Assembly (NCBI RefSeq): GCF_007830735.1
Contig: NZ_VLLN01000021.1
Location: 17,984 to 81,983, forward strand
Length of the DNA stretch: 64,000 nucleotides
DNA from: Geobacter argillaceus
Lineage (GTDB): Bacteria > Desulfobacterota > Desulfuromonadia > Geobacterales > DSM-12255
Reading direction: 5' to 3'
Part shown: positions 24,392-33,556 of the stretch, in pieces
Position numbering within the stretch: position 1 is the stretch's first letter
Layout: the number at the start of each line of letters is the position of its first letter
Program-made: the position numbers and the translations under genes
Notes under the pieces: generated by a model
Seen by the model: the letters and a program-made list of their open reading frames with translations, nothing else
What the model was told of the DNA's origin: nothing
The model's database searches: none

Positions 24392-25159
24392 TTAGGCCAG
24401 TGCGTAACGCTTCTGCCCCTCGTCGAACCTGATCAAGCCGTGCAGCGTCGAACTTTTCAGATGTCTCGCCACGACCGAGGCCTTCAGGCCGAGAGACTGT
24501 GAAATCTCCCCGGTGGTAAGGGGTTTGTCCCGCAGGAGTAGTGTGATCTCGCTGATCGCCAGCTTGTCCATCACCAATTCGTCGAAAAGCCGGGCAACAT
24601 CTTCGCTGGCGAAGTAGGTTTTGTACTCTTCCTCGCTTTTCATACGAGGCCGTAGTCTCTCACGTTCCACCAGCTTGATGTAGGGTACGATCTTCGAAAC
24701 TGCTTCCAGCTTGAGATTCAAGGTGGTCTCGTCCATCCCCTCGCCTCTGCCGAGCGGCCCCATCGCCTTCAGTTTCTTGCCGAAGTCGTTCATCACTTCA
24801 GCGTAGCGCATCCCCTCGGAGGCGGAAATCCATTCGAGACGCAACCGTTCGGGGTTTACCCCGATCCGCTCCAGTATCATCTTGGCTATATACACATTCT
24901 TCAGTACATCGAAATTGCCTTCGGTGACGTAGTGGCATTCGCCGGGCCAGCACCCCCCGATGAACACCCCGTCCGCGCCGTTCGAGAACGCCCTGAGCAC
25001 GAATGCCAAGTCGACTCTGCCGGTGCACATTACGCGAATAATCTTGGTTTCAGTTGTATATTGCTGTCTGGAAACTCCAGCCAGGTCGGCAGCGCCGTAC
25101 GCTCACCACGTGCAGAGAAAGCCGACGACGCTCGGTTTATGATCTAATCCTGTACTCAT
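24392..25159 (-). CDS. bamF: BamF, MvhD-like selenoprotein with in-frame UGA (cluster 2)
   Basis: Second MvhD-like subunit, 255 aa with UGA decoded. From ATG at 25159 it reads MSTGLDHKPSVVGFLCTW, UGA at codon 19 (25103-25105), then AYGAADLAGVSRQQY. Without readthrough the frame starts only at 25030 (MCTGRVDL). Length and UGA position are identical to bamF1. MvhD function: accepts electrons through its [2Fe-2S] centre and hands them to HdrA-like BamE. AAAGGAGA precedes the start. Codons after the UGA keep the same amino acids as cluster 1 with synonymous changes, which argues for real coding rather than a decayed 5' end. Confidence 0.93.
25060..25102 (-). promoter_or_regulatory. Putative bacterial SECIS element of bamF2
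   Basis: Contains the same CTGG-AGTTT-CCAG hairpin (25068-25080) at the same distance from the UGA as in bamF1. Nucleotide identity around the UGA is higher than in flanking coding sequence, consistent with RNA-level constraint. Confidence 0.55.
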
Positions 25160-25200
25160 GCTTATCTCCTTTCCAAGCCGGGAATACCTGGCTTTGTTCC

Positions 25201-28200
25201 TTAGTGGGCCTTTTTACGGGCTGGAATCGCCTCGTCGATCTGGGCGAAGATTTCGTCATCCGTGTAGTGCTTCAGGTAGATGGCGCCGGTGGGACACTTC
25301 GTGTTACAGAGACCGTCACCTTTGCAGAGGATCGATTTGACCCGGGCCTTTTTGCCGTTCGGCGTATCGGCAAACTCGATGGCGCCATAATTACAGCAGG
25401 TAATACATGCCCCGCAGGATATACAGGCGCTCTCATTCACATCGCAGACTGCCCCGGAGGCCGTGACCGTCTCCCGTGAGAGGATGCCGACGGCGCGGCC
25501 GGCTGCGCCATAGGCCTGGCTGATCGTTTCCGTGATATGTTTCGGATAGTGGGCCGTCCCGCAGAGGAACACCCCGTCCGCGGCAAAGTCGACCGGCCTG
25601 AGCTTCACGTGGGCTTCCTGGAAGAAGCCGTCCGGGTTCATGGAGACCTTGAAGAAGCGGCCTACCTCCTGGGTGGAGTCGGACGGGATGACCGCGGCAG
25701 CCAGGACGATCAGGTCTGCCTCCAGTTCCATGACCTGTCCCAGGACCGGATCGGGCACGGTCACCGTGAAGCCGCTGCCGGCTGCCGCCACTACCGGCTT
25801 GCCATCCGGCTCGTAACGAATGAACTTCACATTCTGGTTGGACGCCTCGCGATAGTAGTTCTCCTTGAAGCCGTAGGTTCTCATATCCCGGAAGATGACA
25901 TGGATGTCGATTTCCGGGTTGATCTCCTTGAGCTTCAGGGCGTTCTTTATCGCCTGGCTGCAACAGACGCGGCTGCAGTAGTTCCGGTCCGCCTGTCGGC
26001 AGCCCACGCACTGTATCATCACCACGCTCCGGGCGCCGAGCACTTTTTCACTCTGCCGGGTGATCTCCCCTTCCAGCTCCAACTGGGTCAACACCCGCTC
26101 GTTCTCGCCGTAGAGGTATTCGGTGGGCTTGTACTCCTGGGCACCGGTGGCGATGATGGCTGTTCCGTGCTTGATCTCCCTGGCACCCAACTGGGTTTTC
26201 ACCCTGGTCGTGAAATTCCCCACGTAGCCCGAGACCTCCATGATGGTGGCATCGGTCGACACGTGCACCCGGGGATGCTGGTACACCTTGCGGATGAGAC
26301 CGCTCAGATGTCCCTGCACGTCCATCCCTTCCAGGGTATAGCTGATCCTCCTGGCCATGCCGCCAAGGTCCGTTTCCTTCTCGATGAGGTACACCTCGAA
26401 ACCCTGTTCGGCCATGTTCAGGGCAGCGGTCATTCCGGCCAGGCCACCACCGACCACCAGTCCCGTGTGATCGACCGGCAGCTGGAATTCCTGCAACGGC
26501 TCCAGATGGGCGGCCCTGGCCACGGACATCCTGACGATATCCTTGGCCTTTTCGGTGGCGCTTTCCTTTTCCCGCGAGTGGACCCAGGAGCAGTGCTCGC
26601 GGATGTTGGCGAACTCGAAGAAGTACTGGTTGAGGCCCGCCTCACGGCAGGTGTCCCGGAACAGCGGCTCATGGGTCCGCGGGGTACAGGCTGCCAACAC
26701 AACGCGGTTCAACCCCTTTTCCACGATGGCATCGGATATCTGCTTGGCGTTTTCGGTGGAACAGGCAAACAGGTTTTCGCCGGCCCAGGAAACATTGGGC
26801 AGTGTGGAGGCGTATTCAATAACGGCAGGGATGTCGACGACCCGGCCGATGTTGGCGCCGCAGTAGCAGACGACAACCCCGATCTTGAGCTCCTCCTGGG
26901 AGACGTCCCGCTCCGCCGGATAGACCCTTTCCCTCTCCAGCCTGCCCCGCCGGGAGGCGAGCAGCTGGCCGCAGAGGGCGTCTGCACCGCTGGCCGTCAC
27001 GACAGATTCCGGAATGTCCAGCGGCCCCTGGAAGGCCCCGCTCACGAAGATCCCCTTGCGGTTGGTCTCGATCGGATTGTACGGGTTGGTCTTGCAGAAA
27101 CCCTGGGGGTTGAGCTCTATGCCGAATTTCTCGGCCAGCGCTTCCACATCTTTCGGCGGGTTCAGGCCGACCGACAGCACGACGAGATCGAATTCTTCTT
27201 CTTTGACCCCGTCTTCAAAGGTCGAGTACCTGATGGTGACGTTCTTGCTGCTCTCGATCTCTCTCCCCACCGTGACATAGCTGCGGATGAAACGGACATC
27301 GGAGAGCTTTTCCGCCCGCTGATAGAACCGCTCGAAATCCTTGCCGTGTGCCCGGATATCGTTATGGAATACCGTGGCATGGAGATCGGCACTATGGTCC
27401 TTGGCCAGAATCACCTGCTTCTGGGTGTAGGCGCAGCAGACCGCCGAACAGTAGCTGTTGCCTCCGGGGGTTACCTGCCGTGAGCCGACGCACTGAATCC
27501 AGGCAATCTTGTGGGGGTGCTTCTTGTCGGAGGGACGCAGGATCTCCCCCTCGTACGGACCGGTGGCGCAGAGTATCCGCTCAAAATCCAGGCTGGTCAC
27601 GACGTTCGGCATCCTGCCGTAGCCGAAATCGTTCCTGAGCTTCGGATTGAACGTCTCGTAGCCCGGAGAAAGCAGAATCGCCCCGACTTCCACCTCCATC
27701 CGCTCCGGCTTCTGGTGGAGATCAATCGCCTTGGTCTTGCAGGCACCGACGCAGATCTGACACTTGCCTTCCTTGAGGTAGAGGCAGGTTTCCGGGTCCA
27801 CGTACGTCACAAGGGGAACTGCCTGGGAGAAGTAGATATGGACCGCTTTGTTCTCTGACAGGTTCTGGTTGAACGGATCGGGGATCTTAACCGGGCAGTA
27901 GTCGACACAGATGTTGCACCCGGTGCACTTCTCCTCGGATATGTATCGGGGCTTTTTGAGCAGCGTCACCTTGAAGTCGCCGGCCTCACCCTCGACACGC
28001 TCAACTTCGGTATAGGTGATGATCTCGATGTTGGGGTTCCGGGCGCATTCGATGAACTTGGGGGACTCGATGCACATGGAACAGTCGTTGGTGGGGAAGG
28101 TCTTGTCCAACTGGGACATCTTGCCGCCGAGCGCCGGCGACTTGTCGACCAGATAAACCCGGAATCCCGAATTGGCGAGGTCGAGTGAGGCCTGAATGCC

Positions 28201-28257
28201 GCTGATCCCGCCACCGACAATAAGTACGTCACCAATATTTCTCTCTGCGGTAGTCAT
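25201..28257 (-). CDS. bamE: BamE, HdrA-like FAD/iron-sulfur subunit (cluster 2)
   Basis: 1018-aa HdrA-like protein collinear with the cluster 1 copy: N-terminal FAD fold IVGGGISGIQASLDLA, DCSMCIESPKFIEC, ferredoxin CTGCNICVDYC, CQICVGAC, middle VVCYCGANIG and ACTPRTHEPLFRD, second FAD fold VVGGGLAGMTAALNMA, CVGCRQADRNYC, and C-terminal CISCGACITCC and CKGDGLCNTKC. Proposed flavin-based bifurcation centre of the megadalton Bam complex. It precedes bamF2 by 41 bp. No Sec codon seen in this gene. Confidence 0.92.
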   Translation of the reverse strand: MTTAERNIGDVLIVGGGISGIQASLDLANSGFRVYLVDKSPALGGKMSQLDKTFPTNDCSMCIESPKFIECARNPNIEIITYTEVERVEGEAGDFKVTLLKKPRYISEEKCTGCNICVDYCPVKIPDPFNQNLSENKAVHIYFSQAVPLVTYVDPETCLYLKEGKCQICVGACKTKAIDLHQKPERMEVEVGAILLSPGYETFNPKLRNDFGYGRMPNVVTSLDFERILCATGPYEGEILRPSDKKHPHKIAWIQCVGSRQVTPGGNSYCSAVCCAYTQKQVILAKDHSADLHATVFHNDIRAHGKDFERFYQRAEKLSDVRFIRSYVTVGREIESSKNVTIRYSTFEDGVKEEEFDLVVLSVGLNPPKDVEALAEKFGIELNPQGFCKTNPYNPIETNRKGIFVSGAFQGPLDIPESVVTASGADALCGQLLASRRGRLERERVYPAERDVSQEELKIGVVVCYCGANIGRVVDIPAVIEYASTLPNVSWAGENLFACSTENAKQISDAIVEKGLNRVVLAACTPRTHEPLFRDTCREAGLNQYFFEFANIREHCSWVHSREKESATEKAKDIVRMSVARAAHLEPLQEFQLPVDHTGLVVGGGLAGMTAALNMAEQGFEVYLIEKETDLGGMARRISYTLEGMDVQGHLSGLIRKVYQHPRVHVSTDATIMEVSGYVGNFTTRVKTQLGAREIKHGTAIIATGAQEYKPTEYLYGENERVLTQLELEGEITRQSEKVLGARSVVMIQCVGCRQADRNYCSRVCCSQAIKNALKLKEINPEIDIHVIFRDMRTYGFKENYYREASNQNVKFIRYEPDGKPVVAAAGSGFTVTVPDPVLGQVMELEADLIVLAAAVIPSDSTQEVGRFFKVSMNPDGFFQEAHVKLRPVDFAADGVFLCGTAHYPKHITETISQAYGAAGRAVGILSRETVTASGAVCDVNESACISCGACITCCNYGAIEFADTPNGKKARVKSILCKGDGLCNTKCPTGAIYLKHYTDDEIFAQIDEAIPARKKAH

Positions 28258-28323
28258 AGAAGTCTATCCTTCGGCTGAATTGCTGTTCGGTTCTCTTTCG
28301 TCCGTCGCCAGGTTTCCGGCAGA

Positions 28324-29478
28324 TTACTCAATCACTTCCAGGACGATCTCCGCAATGTCCTTGATCTCGAGCGCCTGACCCGGCTCCAGGTCCAGGCTGC
28401 TGTCCGTAAAGTTCGTGATGCAGTAAGGACAGGAGGTGGCCAGCACCTGGGCATCGACATCGACTGCCTGCCGAAGCCGCAGGTCGGAGAAACGCTCCTC
28501 CTTGGGGGTCTCCATCCAGATCCTGCCGCCACCGCCGCCGCAACAGAAGCTGCTTTCCCGGTTATCGGCCATCTCCCGCAGGTCCAGACCGGGGATGCCC
28601 TTCAGGACCTCACGCGGCTCGTCGTAGATCCCGTTGTGACGCCCCAGATAGCAGGGATCGTGATAGGTGACTCTCTTGGCGAACTCCCCGGTGATCTTGA
28701 GCCTCCCCTCATTGATGAGTTGGGCAATGTACTGGGAGATGAACACCACCTCGAAGTTGACCATGAACTCGGGATACTCGTTCTTGAAGGTATGGTAGCA
28801 GTGGGGAGAGGAGACCAGCACCTTCTTCACCCCGTTGTCGATGAACTGCTTGATGTTCTCCTTGGCCAACCGCTTGAACAGATCCTCGTTGCCGGTCTTG
28901 CGGATGCTTTCCCCGCAGCAGCTCTCCTTGGAACCGAGGATGCCGAAATCCACGCCGGCCTTGTTGAGCACTGCGGCCGTGGCGGCAGCAACCTTCCTCA
29001 TGCGCGGGTCGTAGCTCAGGTAGCAGCCGGTGAAGTACAGGAGTTCCATCCCTTCGGTGTAAGGTTTTACCGGCAGATCCTTTGCCCAGTCCCCCCGCTT
29101 TGCCCGCTCACCGCCTATGGAGTTCCCTTCGGACGTGAGACTGGCCACGACGTTGCGGACCGTGCCGGCCTGCCCCGGATAGACGTCGTATTCCGCGGCG
29201 ATCTTGCGCAGGGCAACCCCGGCCTCTATCTGGTTCACGCCCCTGGGGCAGCGGCTGGGGCAGGTGCCACAGGTGCTGCAGCGCCAGATATCCTCCTGCT
29301 CGATCTCTGCCAGTCCGAACGTGCCCTGGCGGACAATCTTGCGCATGCTGAACTTCCGGACCCTGTTCCACGGACATACCGAATCACACAGTCCGCACTG
29401 ATAACAGTACTTAAAAGAATCGCCACCCTTTTCCTTGATGACATCAACTATTTCTTTATAAGGGGTTACGGTCTCCAC
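28324..29478 (-). CDS. bamD: BamD, HdrD-like iron-sulfur subunit (cluster 2)
   Basis: 384-aa Fe-S protein with ferredoxin motifs CYQCGLCDSVC and CSTCGTCPSRC and two CCG domains (FTGCYLSYDP, ESCCGES; DPCYLGRHNG, SFCCGGGGG, CPYC). Compared with BamD1, the first CCG domain has TGC rather than SCC at its first ligand site. GTG start at 29478 with AGGTGAT upstream. Flanked by bamC2 (26 bp) and bamE2 (66 bp). Confidence 0.9.
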   Translation of the reverse strand: METVTPYKEIVDVIKEKGGDSFKYCYQCGLCDSVCPWNRVRKFSMRKIVRQGTFGLAEIEQEDIWRCSTCGTCPSRCPRGVNQIEAGVALRKIAAEYDVYPGQAGTVRNVVASLTSEGNSIGGERAKRGDWAKDLPVKPYTEGMELLYFTGCYLSYDPRMRKVAAATAAVLNKAGVDFGILGSKESCCGESIRKTGNEDLFKRLAKENIKQFIDNGVKKVLVSSPHCYHTFKNEYPEFMVNFEVVFISQYIAQLINEGRLKITGEFAKRVTYHDPCYLGRHNGIYDEPREVLKGIPGLDLREMADNRESSFCCGGGGGRIWMETPKEERFSDLRLRQAVDVDAQVLATSCPYCITNFTDSSLDLEPGQALEIKDIAEIVLEVIE

Positions 29479-29504
29479 GATATCACCTGTCCCGTTCTTT
29501 CGAT

Positions 29505-30044
29505 TTAGCGTTTCTCTTTGGATATCTGCGCAACCGCATCAGCTACCTTCTCGATGCCAAACCTGGTTACCAACGACTCCAGGCCAATCTCCATCTCTTC
29601 CTTCTTTTGTTCGTCCACGACATCAACTTCCCGTTCCGTGATGGTCAGGGCGCCAACCAGGCACCACTTGACACACAGCGGCTCCTCTTCGCCATCGCAC
29701 AGGTCGCATTTCAGCGGCAGGCCGGAATCGGGTTCCCGGAACAGATCACGGGACGGGCAGGAGGCCCGGCAGAAACCGCACTCGTCATATTCCTTGCCGT
29801 CAATAATGTACTTGTCCCGGCCGATACATTCGGATTCCGTGTACTCACCCGCGTAGAGGGGGACATAGATGTCTCTGAGCGGGTCACGCACCACCCTGAC
29901 CCTGGAGCGGGCCGGGTTGTTGCTGCTGTATTTCGGCATGGCATGGAAAGCGGAGCAGATCACCTCGCAGGCCCGGCAGCCGTTGCATTTGTCGGCATCG
30001 ATATTGATGGTTTTGACTATTCTTTTGTTCGTATCACTGTTCAA
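29505..30044 (-). CDS. bamC: BamC, multi-cluster ferredoxin-like subunit (cluster 2)
   Basis: Electron-transfer subunit of BamB2. Motifs CNGCRACEVIC, CIGR, CGFCRASC, CDLCDGE and CVKWC support three [4Fe-4S] clusters. The start is proposed as TTG at 30044 because GGAGGG is seven bases upstream and the protein is then 179 aa, with its first Cys at residue 20 exactly as in BamC1; GTG at 30059 is the longest alternative. It lies 52 bp after bamB2. Confidence 0.86.
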   Translation of the reverse strand: MNSDTNKRIVKTINIDADKCNGCRACEVICSAFHAMPKYSSNNPARSRVRVVRDPLRDIYVPLYAGEYTESECIGRDKYIIDGKEYDECGFCRASCPSRDLFREPDSGLPLKCDLCDGEEEPLCVKWCLVGALTITEREVDVVDEQKKEEMEIGLESLVTRFGIEKVADAVAQISKEKR

Positions 30045-30096
30045 GGTCACGCCCTCCACTCTTGTGTGTCCCTAATGCCGCAGGAACAAGTTCTCA

Positions 30097-32055
30097 CTAC
30101 CCCGCCAGAATTCCCCTCTTAAGGAATTCCTCGCTTACGTAGCCCAGGCCCAGTTCATCCAGGGTTTCCTTGGTAGGGATACCGTCGTCATTCCACCCCT
30201 TGAGCTTGTAGTACGAATCCAACAGATCCTTCTCAAGCTCCGGGAACCTGTTTTTCCAGTGGTTCGCCGGCGGAGTCTCGTCGATCCGTCTCATGCCCCT
30301 TCTGATGTTTATGGCCCTGACCAGGGTGCGGTATCGCTTGGCCGCCTTGGTCAGCTTTTCTTTATCCATGTCGATCCCGGCCCCTGCCGAGATGAACTTC
30401 GGATAATTGTGGATGTGATACGGGGGCTTCAGGGGGAATGACGATAGACCGGCACATTGACCGAGGGCGTCATCGATGTAATGCATCATCTCCTGCCAGT
30501 CAACGATATCGCAGCACATGTCCACTGTCGGGTAGTGCGGCATGGATTTTTCACCGCGCGGTTCCCAATCCAGGAAAATCTGCTTGAATTTCTCATCCGG
30601 AACCTGGAACCAGTCCTTGACAAACGCCTCCCGCTGCTCTTTTGTGGGATACGGTGCCTGGGGGAACTGCCCTTCGATCTGGGTGATGTTTATCTTCTCC
30701 CCGGTGCAATACATGAGGTAGTAGATGGGGTTCAGCATGGAGAGCTTGAGCGGCAACTGCTCGTGCTTCTTGATGTTGTTGTGGGCGTACTCTTCCGCGC
30801 CCTTGCCGATCTCCTGTGCCGCCCAATAGGTACCGTTGGCCAGCAGATCGCCGATACCGTCCCGCGTGACGATCTTGTCAAGCAGATAGAAGAATCGTCC
30901 TTCGTTATCCTCCGGCATCCCCGGAAAGTCGGCGTCGGTCAGTATCCCTTTCTCGAGGAGCTCAAGGGCAAAGGCCATCACCTGCGGCGCGGAGAAACCG
31001 TCCAGCCCGTACTCAGTGGCCTTCTGGGCGATCCGCAAACCGAAATCCAGGTCCGAATAGGCGCCCATGGTATAGGTGAGCTTGGTGAAACATTTCATCA
31101 TGTAGGTTGGCAGCCCCTCCATGGAAATGGTCGCACCGCACTTCATCGGGCAGTTGTAACAGCTGATCAGGCGCGTCCTGGCCTTCTCCATCGTCTCCGC
31201 CCAGGCCTTGTCGACATCCTCGGTCCAGAAATCCTTGCGACGGGTGCGGGCATTGCCCCAGTTGAAGTTCTCGGTATGCCACTTCTCATCATGAACCTTC
31301 ATCTCCTGCGGCGACCCGAGGCCGGCAAGAATCGGCATGACGTCGGGGATCGGATTATCCTCCCGGTGTTTTATGTAGCCGAGCACTTCGTTACAAAGAT
31401 CCATATACTCTTGCGGCTTGGCGACACAGAGATCCTTTGTCCCGCGCACCACGACCGCCTTGACCCCTTTGTCTCCCATGACGGCACCGATACCGCCGCG
31501 ACTGGCACTTGACCTGCCCTGTTCGATGGAAGCATAAAAGACCCGGTTTTCTCCGGCCAAGCCGATGGCCGCCACCTGAGCACTCGGTTCATTCAATTCC
31601 TTCTTGATGATCTCGGCGGTCTCGATCGCCCCTTTGCCCTTCAAATGGGAAGCGTCACGGATCTCCACCTTGTCATTGTTTATGTACAGATAGACCAAGT
31701 TGGGGGACTTGCCGCGGAGGATCACCTTGTCATACCCGGCATACTTCAATTCCGGCGCCCAGAACCCCCCCATCATGGAAAATGCCATCAACTTGGTCTG
31801 GGGAGAAATGGTGGAAACTATTGTGCGGTTGCACCCGGTAGCCGGCGTTCCGCATAACAGGCCTGCCGCAAATATCAGGAGGTTATCGGGTGAAAATGCA
31901 TCGACTTCAGGGGGGACCCTGTCCCACAGCAGCTTGGCATTTGTTCCCAGACCACCGAGATACATCTCGGTGTCTCTCGGATCGGTTGCAACCCTCTCGA
32001 TAGCTCCACGGGACAGGTCGATCTCCAAATTGTATCCAGTCTCTGCGTACCTCAT
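30097..32055 (-). CDS. bamB: BamB, tungsten active-site subunit of class II benzoyl-CoA reductase (cluster 2)
   Basis: 652-aa AOR-family protein expected to reduce benzoyl-CoA to cyclohexa-1,5-diene-1-carbonyl-CoA at a bis-tungstopterin. Residue numbering coincides with what is remembered of the G. metallireducens enzyme: Glu251 in GSPQEM, His260 in DEKWH, and Cys322 in MMKCFTKL as W ligand. Fe-S ligands are CYNCPMKC (299-306), with a late Cys in GQCAGLSSF, followed by KPPYHIHNYP. It is the first gene of cluster 2, preceded by GGAAGGGG and by two TGGTA-type palindromes. This is the best candidate for the true benzoyl-CoA reductase in the window. Confidence 0.93.
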   Translation of the reverse strand: MRYAETGYNLEIDLSRGAIERVATDPRDTEMYLGGLGTNAKLLWDRVPPEVDAFSPDNLLIFAAGLLCGTPATGCNRTIVSTISPQTKLMAFSMMGGFWAPELKYAGYDKVILRGKSPNLVYLYINNDKVEIRDASHLKGKGAIETAEIIKKELNEPSAQVAAIGLAGENRVFYASIEQGRSSASRGGIGAVMGDKGVKAVVVRGTKDLCVAKPQEYMDLCNEVLGYIKHREDNPIPDVMPILAGLGSPQEMKVHDEKWHTENFNWGNARTRRKDFWTEDVDKAWAETMEKARTRLISCYNCPMKCGATISMEGLPTYMMKCFTKLTYTMGAYSDLDFGLRIAQKATEYGLDGFSAPQVMAFALELLEKGILTDADFPGMPEDNEGRFFYLLDKIVTRDGIGDLLANGTYWAAQEIGKGAEEYAHNNIKKHEQLPLKLSMLNPIYYLMYCTGEKINITQIEGQFPQAPYPTKEQREAFVKDWFQVPDEKFKQIFLDWEPRGEKSMPHYPTVDMCCDIVDWQEMMHYIDDALGQCAGLSSFPLKPPYHIHNYPKFISAGAGIDMDKEKLTKAAKRYRTLVRAINIRRGMRRIDETPPANHWKNRFPELEKDLLDSYYKLKGWNDDGIPTKETLDELGLGYVSEEFLKRGILAG

Positions 32056-32154
32056 TCGCTCTCCCCTTCCAGATCACCTTAATTCATGGTGTCGGCCAAC
32101 AAGACCGACTCAAACACAGCGCGCCCGTAACAGCAAAAACCAATTCACGTAACT

Positions 32155-32170
32155 TGGTACCAGAATACCA
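32155..32170. promoter_or_regulatory. TGGTA-N6-TACCA operator, proximal site (cluster 2)
   Basis: TGGTACCAGAATACCA, a perfect 5+5 inverted repeat with a six-base spacer, 100 bp upstream of the bamB2 start. Same motif at 35387 (bamA) and 61409 (bamB3 operon). Confidence 0.65.
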
Positions 32171-32260
32171 TTTTAATAATTCGTTGTCAAACAAATTTTG
32201 TATACACGGACACACTTCCCATCGCATTTCCAACCACCAGCAGACCGCAATGAAGCAACC

Positions 32261-32276
32261 TGGTACCATAATACCG
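32261..32276. promoter_or_regulatory. TGGTA-N6-TACC operator, distal site (cluster 2)
   Basis: TGGTACCATAATACCG, one mismatch from a perfect repeat, 106 bp from the proximal site centre to centre, or about ten helical turns. This spacing would suit looping between two bound dimers. Confidence 0.6.
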
Positions 32277-32441
32277 TTTTTATTCTTGCAGTCAAGTTTT
32301 TTTCAGTAGAACACCATTTTTATTTTAGTGCCTGCAACAGAAAGGAGATGAGGGCAGACTACGGGGGATCATACCTGCCGTGATCTCAAAATGGCAGCCG
32401 TAGTGCTTGTTTCAGGACTGAGTGTCGAGCTTTTCAATCAG

Positions 32442-32456
32442 TGAAACGTAATTTCA
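32442..32456. promoter_or_regulatory. IclR-consensus-like palindrome upstream of cluster 2
   Basis: TGAAACGTAATTTCA, a perfect TGAAA-N5-TTTCA repeat resembling the IclR consensus TGGAAATNATTTCCA. It is about 390 bp before bamB2, so its target promoter is uncertain. Confidence 0.4.
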
Positions 32457-32668
32457 TTATATGTATTATTCCGAGACAACAGACAGTCGTGACCTGACGG
32501 GAATTCATTGTCCGGCAACAGATTCCGGGCGCACACATACCTTCCGAACTGAAACGCTTAGGCAAGCTCTTTTCCATGTTTTTAAGGAAGTATTATTGCT
32601 CTGGAGGTATGGGTAAATCAAACATCGAACTGAAAATTGATTCTGATCTGAGCGCAGAGCACCAGCGC

Positions 32669-33556
32669 TTATAACGCCCGATAGGATTCGGGTCGTAACT
32701 GTACCTGCCCCTGGATCGCGGCATCGAGCAGGGCCAATGCCCTGGCCTTGCCCCGAGGCATCTCCACTTTGAGGGGGAGGTAGTTGGAAGCGTGGTTGGC
32801 CATGAACAGCCCCTGCGACAGCTCAGTATGGGCAAGCATTTCCCGCAGCTCCGCCAGCAGCTCCACCGGCGTTGGCACCTGGTGCTCTCCCCGGTTTACC
32901 CGTTCTTCCAGTTCGGTCCCCGGGCAGAGGATCATTGACAGAGCACCGACATAGTCGGGGTCCATGGCCGTGAGCAGGTGGCCGGTCTGGCGTCCGTGAT
33001 CAAGGCTGCGCCCGGTTGGCGCGATACCGAGCAGAACGGTCACGGACAGCCCGATGCCGGCGGCTTTCACCTTCTGTCCCGCCTCGATCAACTGCTCGGC
33101 ACTGGATTCCTTCCGGACATAGTCAAGGGTCTGCGGATCACCACTTTCAACCCCCAGGTAGATGATGCCGAGCCGGTTGTCGGCCAGCCATGCCAGTTCT
33201 TCGGGAGTCTTTTTACGGATGCCCCGGCCGGTGGCGTAGACACCCACCCGCTCCACCCACGGCAGATAGTTGCGTATAGCGGGCAGAAGCCAGCGCCACT
33301 CGTTCATCGGCATGATCAGGGCGTCACCGTCGGCGACGAACAGCCGTTTGAAACCCCGGTAGAGGCGGGCGGCCTTCTGCAGGTCCGCCTCGATGGTGGC
33401 CCGGTCTTTGATCCGGAACCGCTTGTCCTTGAAGCTGGCGCAGAAGGTGCACCGGTTGTGGGAACAGCCTATGGTTGCCTGCAGGATGATGGAGCGGGCT
33501 TCGCTGGGGGGACGATAGATGGCGCCTTCGTAATCAAGGCTGTCACGATTCCACAT
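32669..33556 (-). CDS. Radical SAM protein of unknown function
   Basis: About 295 aa. The [4Fe-4S]/SAM motif is CSHNRCTFC near residue 20 (Cys-x4-Cys-x2-Cys), followed by FVADGDALIMP and LGVESGDPQTLDYV typical of the radical SAM TIM barrel. No C-terminal accessory cluster or B12 domain is evident. Start at 33556 is chosen because GAGGGGG is spaced seven bases before it; this overlaps the preceding epimerase-like gene by 14 bp, so the two are translationally coupled. Substrate unknown. The link with the VOC protein and bamA is positional only; a terminator separates bamA. Confidence 0.8.
   Translation of the reverse strand: MWNRDSLDYEGAIYRPPSEARSIILQATIGCSHNRCTFCASFKDKRFRIKDRATIEADLQKAARLYRGFKRLFVADGDALIMPMNEWRWLLPAIRNYLPWVERVGVYATGRGIRKKTPEELAWLADNRLGIIYLGVESGDPQTLDYVRKESSAEQLIEAGQKVKAAGIGLSVTVLLGIAPTGRSLDHGRQTGHLLTAMDPDYVGALSMILCPGTELEERVNRGEHQVPTPVELLAELREMLAHTELSQGLFMANHASNYLPLKVEMPRGKARALALLDAAIQGQVQLRPESYRAL

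Larger units (their letters stand above)
32056..32668. other. Upstream regulatory region of bam cluster 2
   Basis: A 613-bp gap between the radical SAM gene and bamB2 with no credible gene. It holds two TGGTA-type palindromes within 220 bp of bamB2 and an IclR-like palindrome further upstream, so the cluster 2 promoter is probably within 32060-32300. Confidence 0.65.
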
